Shown: positions 62,501-64,000 of the stretch, piece after piece
How the letters are laid out: every line of letters begins with the position of its first letter
Position numbering within the stretch: position 1 is the stretch's first letter
Assembly (NCBI RefSeq): GCF_008831285.2
Contig: NC_045140.1
Span: 15,301,796 to 15,365,795, forward strand
DNA length: 64,000 bases
DNA from: Nymphaea colorata
Lineage: Eukaryota > Streptophyta > Magnoliopsida > Nymphaeales > Nymphaeaceae
Direction: 5' to 3'
The notes under the pieces: generated by a model
What the model saw: the letters and a program-made list of their open reading frames with translations, nothing else
Databases searched by the model: none
Told to the model about the DNA's origin: nothing
Position numbers and translations under genes: made by a program

Positions 62501-63071
62501 AAATAACTGTAAACATGACAAATGCACACCTCAGTCTTAATGCCTAATCCAAGAGAAAGTGCCGCAGCAATCATTAGGATGATAAGAGTTGTATCTTGAC
62601 AGGCTTCCCAAAGAAAGACCTATAAAGAGAAAGGAACAAACAAATAAATAAATAGGAACTTCAAACTTCAAAGACGAAATAAAATATCATGCTTTGGAAA
62701 GTTGACAACAAAAGTTTCAAATAGAATCAAAATTTATACCAAGAAACTCCTCCCCTTTTTACGTGGATATGTATTTGCACCAAATTCATTCCTCCGAGCT
62801 TCATCATCATCCCCAGAAACCCCTTTATCCAGGTTTGTTTTGAGCAAATTAGCCAGCCCTTCAACCTAAAAAAACTCTTGTATAAGCAACAGGTATGGAA
62901 GAAATGCAACACTGATAGGAACTCCAGAATAAGTTCAATGTTTTCAAAAACTTACTCCTCCAAGTCCTTGCAAGGAAGAGCTATCATGGTCCCGGGTCAA
63001 GGCAGCAAGCCGTTCACACCCAATTCCAAAGCCATGAGCGCTTGTGTGGAGCTCGTCTAGATCACCAGTTA
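27318..63071 (-). CDS. Autoinhibited plasma-membrane-type Ca2+-ATPase (P2B, ACA8/ACA10 group), 5' end off window
   Basis: This entry gives the whole span; exon clusters follow as separate entries. I reconstructed 31 coding exons whose phases all agree and which encode the C-terminal 978 residues and the TGA stop (27320-27318). Plant ACA8/9/10 proteins have about 1070-1090 residues, so only about 90-110 N-terminal residues (the calmodulin-binding autoinhibitory region) lie beyond the right edge. The enzyme pumps Ca2+ out of the cytosol in exchange for ATP and is released from autoinhibition by Ca2+-calmodulin. Every P-type motif is present: TGES, PEGL, DKTGTLT, KGAAE, TGDN and [11 protein letters not shown]. 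The very many introns fit the ACA8/9/10 subgroup rather than the few-intron ACA1/2/4 groups. Coding DNA totals 2939 bases over 35.7 kb; the largest introns are 57541-47645, 42022-36447, 62529-57612 and 33559-29608, all filled with mobile elements. No frameshift or stop interrupts the exons. Confidence 0.93.
28056..28153 (-). other. Short GC-AG intron of the Ca2+-ATPase gene with a (TG)n tract
   Basis: The junction reads TTTTCAG|GCAAGAG on the minus strand, matching the known GC-donor consensus AG|GCAAGT, and the acceptor is TTGTAG|GCTCTG. The protein on both sides (…ISVTFQ and [10 protein letters not shown]) fits ACA proteins only with this splice or with a weaker GT 12 bases downstream, which would add ARAY in frame. 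The 98 bp intron holds a (TG)n repeat (plus strand CA repeat, about 28120-28143). Confidence 0.7.
29854..29878. repeat. (TG)n microsatellite in a Ca2+-ATPase intron
   Basis: About 12 perfect TG units within the 33559-29608 intron. Confidence 0.95.
30557..30892. mobile_element. hAT-type non-autonomous element, family A copy 1 (336 bp)
   Basis: The element is flanked by perfect 8 bp duplications GTTTAATG (30549-30556 and 30893-30900), as for the hAT superfamily. Its ends, CTAATTGACACGGGTAC and, inverted, CCATGTCACATGGGTGC, agree at most positions. Inside is a (CCCGCA)n-like segment facing GTGCGGGTGC, then AT-rich DNA with a TA/TG repeat. It encodes nothing. Confidence 0.75.
32369..32504. repeat. 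Cluster of palindromes built on CGTATCGTACGATACG
   Basis: The 16 bp perfect palindrome CGTATCGTACGATACG occurs at 32369-32384, 32399-32414 and 32489-32504. The middle copy is the core of a 32 bp perfect palindrome spanning 32390-32421. Half copies (GTACGATACGG, ACCGTATCGTG, ATACGATACG) lie between. It lies in a Ca2+-ATPase intron and is CpG-rich in otherwise AT-rich DNA. It may be the end or core of a transposon, but no terminal repeats or target duplication were found. Confidence 0.85.
33560..36446 (-). CDS. Ca2+-ATPase exon cluster E: nucleotide-binding and hinge region
   Basis: Exons 36446-36336, 36260-36090, 34878-34819, 34121-33957, 33869-33753 and 33658-33560. They encode [20 protein letters not shown] (nucleotide-binding KGAAE), [76 protein letters not shown], the hinge motif [14 protein letters not shown] and [20 protein letters not shown]. 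All are the usual ACA forms, with no missing catalytic residue. Confidence 0.93.
37390..38210 (+). pseudogene. Degraded Copia retrotransposon fragment (RT end, RNase H, part of 3' LTR)
   Basis: Lying antisense in a Ca2+-ATPase intron, this holds the end of a Copia reverse transcriptase ([19 protein letters not shown], about 37450-37510), a frameshift, then the RNase H region in the 37532-37894 frame ([48 protein letters not shown]), an in-frame stop at about 37892, and the conserved tail ([20 protein letters not shown]). At 38110-38205 the GGATTTTTCCC and GGGGTTTTCCACGTTACA words resemble the U5 region of plant Copia LTRs. No PPT or target duplication was identified. Confidence 0.85.
38239..38272. 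repeat. (CT)n microsatellite
   Basis: About 17 CT units just 3' of the Copia fragment. Confidence 0.95.
39584..40179. mobile_element. hAT-type non-autonomous element, family A copy 2 (596 bp)
   Basis: Ends CTATGTCACATAGATGC and, inverted, CTATGTCACATGGGCAC are near-identical to those of copies 1 and 3. Flanking 8-mers GATTTTCA (39576-39583) and GATTTCCA (40180-40187) differ at one base. Subterminal GGTATGGGTACG and CCGTACC words are shared with copy 3. No coding capacity. Confidence 0.8.
40425..40710. mobile_element. GC-rich hAT-like remnant
   Basis: CAGGCTGGGTAACGGGC near 40427 followed by repeated GGCCTGG, CCCAGTACCC and GGGCCC words resembles the ends of the GC-rich element at 48399-49359. 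A possible other end (AACAACCCTA) lies near 40698. No target duplication was found, so the limits are uncertain. Confidence 0.35.
41403..41490. repeat. (AT)n microsatellite followed by GCCTAGGC-rich segment
   Basis: A TA repeat (41403-41436) is followed by TTGGCGCCAGG and GCGCCTAGGCAGGC words. A similar GCCTAGGC-rich patch occurs at 61655-61705. These look like fragments of one dispersed repeat. Confidence 0.6.
42023..43903 (-). CDS. Ca2+-ATPase exon cluster D: membrane segments 3-4, phosphorylation site, start of nucleotide-binding domain
   Basis: Nine exons: 43903-43820, 43727-43645, 43560-43452, 43372-43317, 43205-43163, 43084-43001, 42812-42675, 42276-42211 and 42121-42023. In order they carry [20 protein letters not shown], membrane segment 3, segment 4 with [14 protein letters not shown] (the Ca2+-site glutamate), [11 protein letters not shown], and [11 protein letters not shown] with [12 protein letters not shown], whose phosphorylated Asp is codon 43030-43028. 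The later exons give the nucleotide-domain segments [33 protein letters not shown] and [17 protein letters not shown]. The intron between 43001 and 42812 begins with GC instead of GT. Confidence 0.92.
42813..43000 (-). other. GC-AG intron directly after the phosphorylation-site exon
   Basis: The minus strand reads TTGAATCAG|GCTAGT, with no in-frame GT alternative: the nearest GT (four bases later) would shift the frame. Splicing from GC at 43000-42999 to CTTCAG|ATG (42814-42813) gives LTLNQ|MTIV, the expected ACA sequence. The intron contains a poly(T) tract of about 25 bases before the acceptor, and an extra AG six bases upstream could add Leu-Gln. Confidence 0.7.
44133..45105 (-). mobile_element. 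Copia retrotransposon 3' end: RNase H remnant, polypurine tract and 3' LTR
   Basis: On the minus strand, 45105-44700 encodes a broken RNase H/C-terminal Copia region (a [17 protein letters not shown] frame at 44977-44729, [12 protein letters not shown]), with stops upstream. A clear polypurine tract GAGGGGGAG lies at 44685-44677, immediately before an LTR that starts TGTTGAA at 44676 and ends CTCAACA at 44133. Without the inserted hAT-type element the LTR would be about 230 bp, like the LTRs of the element at 48011-54329, but its sequence differs. The 5' part of the element is missing. Confidence 0.8.
44337..44641. mobile_element. hAT-type non-autonomous element, family B copy 1 (305 bp), inside a Copia LTR
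   Basis: Ends CATTGTCACA and, inverted, ATTGTCACAGAAAACGTG; duplicated target GCTACAAA at 44329-44336 and 44642-44649 (9 bp if the following C is counted). It is very AT-rich inside and contains TTTCTCATGTATAATACGG, shared with copy 2 at 46920-47290. Confidence 0.8.
45130..45620 (-). pseudogene. Gypsy-type retropepsin fragment
   Basis: On the minus strand, two frames carry a Ty3/Gypsy aspartic protease: [20 protein letters not shown] (about 45580-45520, where the usual active-site DSG/DTG reads DTD) and [19 protein letters not shown] (about 45380-45322). A frame change separates them. It abuts a Copia fragment on the same strand, so this is a composite of two unrelated elements. Confidence 0.7.
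45695..45815. repeat. Degenerate ATCCATGGAT palindrome cluster
   Basis: Variants of ATGGATTTTcATCCA and the palindrome ATCCATGGAt recur about five times (around 45705, 45749, 45766, 45779 and 45790). This looks like subterminal repeats of a transposon, but no ends were found. Confidence 0.5.
46399..47644 (-). CDS. Ca2+-ATPase exon cluster C: actuator domain
   Basis: Exons 47644-47574, 47483-47400, 46624-46547 and 46470-46399. They encode [20 protein letters not shown], the β-strand region [39 protein letters not shown] with the dephosphorylation motif TGES, and [18 protein letters not shown]. The TGES loop is intact. A 371 bp hAT-type element sits in the intron between the second and third of these exons. 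Confidence 0.92.
46920..47290. mobile_element. hAT-type non-autonomous element, family B copy 2 (371 bp)
   Basis: Flanked by perfect 8 bp duplications ATTTTAAT (46912-46919 and 47291-47298). Ends CATAGTCGCAAATAACG and, inverted, CACTGTCACAAAAAACGCG. Internal TTTCTCGGTATAATACGG is shared with copy 1. It is AT-rich and non-coding, and lies in the intron between 47400 and 46624. Confidence 0.8.
48011..48227 (+). repeat. 5' LTR of the Copia element
   Basis: 217 bp, TGTTGAAATC...GTGTAACA, with TTTAAGTAGAGG as a TATA-like region and a (TC)n tract near its 3' end. Pairs with 54087-54329. Confidence 0.95.
48399..49359. mobile_element. hAT-type non-autonomous element (961 bp, GC-rich ends) nested in the Copia leader
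   Basis: Perfect 8 bp duplications CTGATCAC flank it (48391-48398 and 49360-49367). Terminal inverted repeats TAAGTCTGGGCACCGGG and TAGGGCTGGGGCCCGAC are followed on both sides by GGGCCGGGC-rich subterminal repeats, typical of a common plant hAT type. The middle has no transposase. It follows the primer-binding site by 160 bases, so it entered after or with the retrotransposon. Confidence 0.85.
49976..50935 (+). pseudogene. Copia gag remnant
   Basis: An ATG at 49976 opens a frame that stops after 22 codons; after a frame change the gag signature [19 protein letters not shown] follows (from about 50023), with several stops to about 50300. The frame from 50397 contains [16 protein letters not shown], also gag. 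A zinc knuckle [14 protein letters not shown] (C-x2-C-x4-H-x4-C) is at 50699-50740. Confidence 0.8.
51026..52230 (+). pseudogene. Copia protease and integrase remnant
   Basis: The protease active site [10 protein letters not shown] is at 51026-51055. The integrase frame opens with the zinc-binding region ([13 protein letters not shown], then CEACQLGKH), reaches a stop at about 51514-51516, and resumes with [20 protein letters not shown] and TSQQNGVAK. Of the D,D(35)E triad the first Asp is present, but the second (the usual RTDNG segment reads RTNYALEF) and the Glu (QQNGVAK where QQNGVAE is usual) are lost. Another stop is at 51910-51912. Confidence 0.85.
52433..54079 (+). pseudogene. Copia reverse transcriptase and RNase H remnant
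   Basis: From 52580 the RT begins ([20 protein letters not shown]), with a stop at 52694-52696 inside the usual GSKWVF motif, frame changes near 52850, and stops near 53004 and 53027. The polymerase motif YVDD is intact at 53139-53150. RNase H ([30 protein letters not shown]) is at about 53620-53770, and the terminal [20 protein letters not shown] region runs to the stop at 54077-54079, eight bases before the 3' LTR. Confidence 0.88.
54087..54329 (+). repeat. 3' LTR of the Copia element
   Basis: 243 bp copy of 48011-48227 with an expanded (TC)n tract (about 54260-54305). Confidence 0.95.
54335..57541. other. Ca2+-ATPase intron sequence without further gene
   Basis: AT-rich intron DNA between the Copia element and the exon at 57611-57542. 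It holds a (TC)n microsatellite at about 56497-56561; the 109-codon frame across it is an artefact. I see no other recognisable element. Confidence 0.5.
56497..56561. repeat. (TC)n microsatellite
   Basis: A TC tract of about 62 bp with a single interruption near its left end. Confidence 0.95.
57542..57611 (-). CDS. Ca2+-ATPase exon B: membrane segment 2
   Basis: A single 70-base exon, isolated between introns of 4.9 and 9.9 kb, encodes [20 protein letters not shown] and LVT, the family's second transmembrane segment. It ends in phase 1 and joins 47644 to give ...[12 protein letters not shown]. Confidence 0.9.
59465..60660. mobile_element. hAT-type non-autonomous element, family A copy 3 (1196 bp)
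   Basis: Perfect 8 bp duplications GTTGGAGC (59457-59464 and 60661-60668). Ends CATGTCACATATATACGGG and, inverted, CTATGTCACCATGGTACAC, match copies 1 and 2; subterminal GGTACGG and GTACCGGTACGGG words are repeated. Unlike the other copies, its right half (60260-60540) is a GC-richer segment, rich in GTCGCC/TCGCC words, which may be captured sequence. No transposase is encoded. Confidence 0.8.
62530..63071 (-). CDS. Ca2+-ATPase exon cluster A: regulatory-region end and membrane segment 1
   Basis: Three exons: 63071-62956, 62865-62740 and 62619-62530. They encode, after a split codon, the end of the regulatory domain ([17 protein letters not shown], then LGG), the stretch [20 protein letters not shown] and [12 protein letters not shown], then [20 protein letters not shown] and the rest of transmembrane segment 1. 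The preceding exons with the start codon are outside the window. The 63072-64000 stretch is intron as far as I can see, with a (GA)n repeat near 63271-63290. Confidence 0.9.
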
Positions 63072-63270
63072 CTGAAGCAACCAAAGGAATATATAAGACA
63101 AAACTGTAATAATTTTTGGACTGCCATTTAATGTAAGAGAGCTACGATTAGGCCCCTAGTTGCTACAAGCAAAATATATATAGACACACAAAAACACAGA
63201 ATACATGAATACAGAATGCATATATAGATATATACACACAAGACATATTAGCTTCACTATTTTAGAAGGG

Positions 63271-63290
63271 GGAGAGAGAGAGAGAGAGAG
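63271..63290. repeat. (GA)n microsatellite
   Basis: About ten GA units in intron DNA of the Ca2+-ATPase gene. Confidence 0.9.
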
Positions 63291-64000
63291 TGAGAGTAAC
63301 ACAAAATAAAGGCGTGAAGTAAGTTAAAGGAATGTTGATTCAAAAAAATAAGCTGAAGAGAGGTTAAAGAACGGCTTTCAAGCAAAGCCAAAACCTAGTA
63401 ACATTTGATGGTTCAAAACATAGTTTTTTGAAAAAAAAACCACTTTGGGGCCTAATCAGTCATCAACTGGTCAACCACGTCAGTTGGCTAGTCTCAATCA
63501 TGAGCCCAACCTACTAATATCTAGGGACTCATAGGTTGACTAGTGCCTATGAGAACCACGCAATCAGTCGGCCAAACTGCTCCTTAAGTTCACAACTAAG
63601 ATTGGAGCAATAGGAAAGAAAAAAGAAGCTATAATCGGTATTATCAACACCACTCCGTACCTGTATTGTCTTGGACCCTTGCCACTATGTTACAAGTCAG
63701 ATATAGAATTTTTTATATTTTTTCCACTTTTTCAGCAAATTTAAAATATTTTCAATTATTTGTTAATTCACAAAATCGAAAAATAGGGCGATACAAGCTG
63801 ATAGATAATGATTTGTATTGGCTGATATGTTGTACCAATGAGCAGACCAATATATCGCCGATACCACATTGGCTGAAGTGTTAAGTTTCCCACCCTTTTC
63901 CATAATATCCAAACACAGTCAAAATTATGCATTTCAAGAGGCATAGTCAATGGTTGTTCATTTATCAAACTTCCAGCAGTTCAACAAGAGCTTGACAGAT

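Noticed and set aside
1-64000. tRNA or rRNA genes, CRISPR arrays, bacterial operons or integrated viral genomes
   Set aside because: None seen. The only tRNA-like matches are the primer-binding sites of the retrotransposons; tandem repeats are simple microsatellites.

Overview
This is nuclear DNA from a flowering plant. It is AT-rich, its split genes have GT-AG introns, one gene carries a chloroplast transit peptide, and Copia, Gypsy and hAT-type mobile elements are present. The families (plant PIRL leucine-rich repeat protein, MSR-type GT106 glycosyltransferase, choline monooxygenase, autoinhibited Ca2+-ATPase) are plant-specific or of plant type. The sequence alone does not fix the species.

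Layout. Bases 1-661 hold the LTR end of a minus-strand Copia-like element running off the left edge. A PIRL gene lies on the minus strand (CDS 5885-4482, three coding exons) with a TATA-like and ACGT-box promoter at about 6370-6510. From about 6.85 to 16.3 kb I recognise no gene, only microsatellites and one orphan TATA-box promoter candidate near 13.68 kb. An intact MSR-like gene (16329-20248, six exons) and an intact choline monooxygenase gene (21244-25620, ten exons) follow in tandem on the plus strand. From 27318 to beyond the right edge the minus strand carries one very large ACA8/ACA10-type Ca2+-ATPase gene. I reconstructed 31 coding exons, about 978 residues including every catalytic motif; only the N-terminal calmodulin-binding region is outside.

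The Ca2+-ATPase gene is the notable object. Its roughly 2.9 kb of coding sequence is spread over 35.7 kb because its introns collected transposons: a Copia element with both LTRs and a target-site duplication (48011-54329), which itself carries a 961 bp hAT-type element; a degraded Copia fragment (about 37.39-38.2 kb); a minus-strand Copia 3' end whose LTR was split by a small hAT-type element (44133-45105), abutting a Gypsy protease fragment; and four further hAT-type elements or copies defined by 8 bp target duplications. Two of its introns appear to use GC-AG rather than GT-AG ends, and another intron holds a cluster of near-perfect palindromes.

The four genes do not form a pathway or operon. 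CMO makes the glycine-betaine precursor in the chloroplast, the MSR protein acts in Golgi polysaccharide synthesis, the ACA pump exports Ca2+, and PIRLs are intracellular LRR proteins. I see no convincing undescribed system; the most informative signals are the non-canonical splice sites, an in-frame 96 bp intron in the PIRL gene, and the two small hAT-type families.
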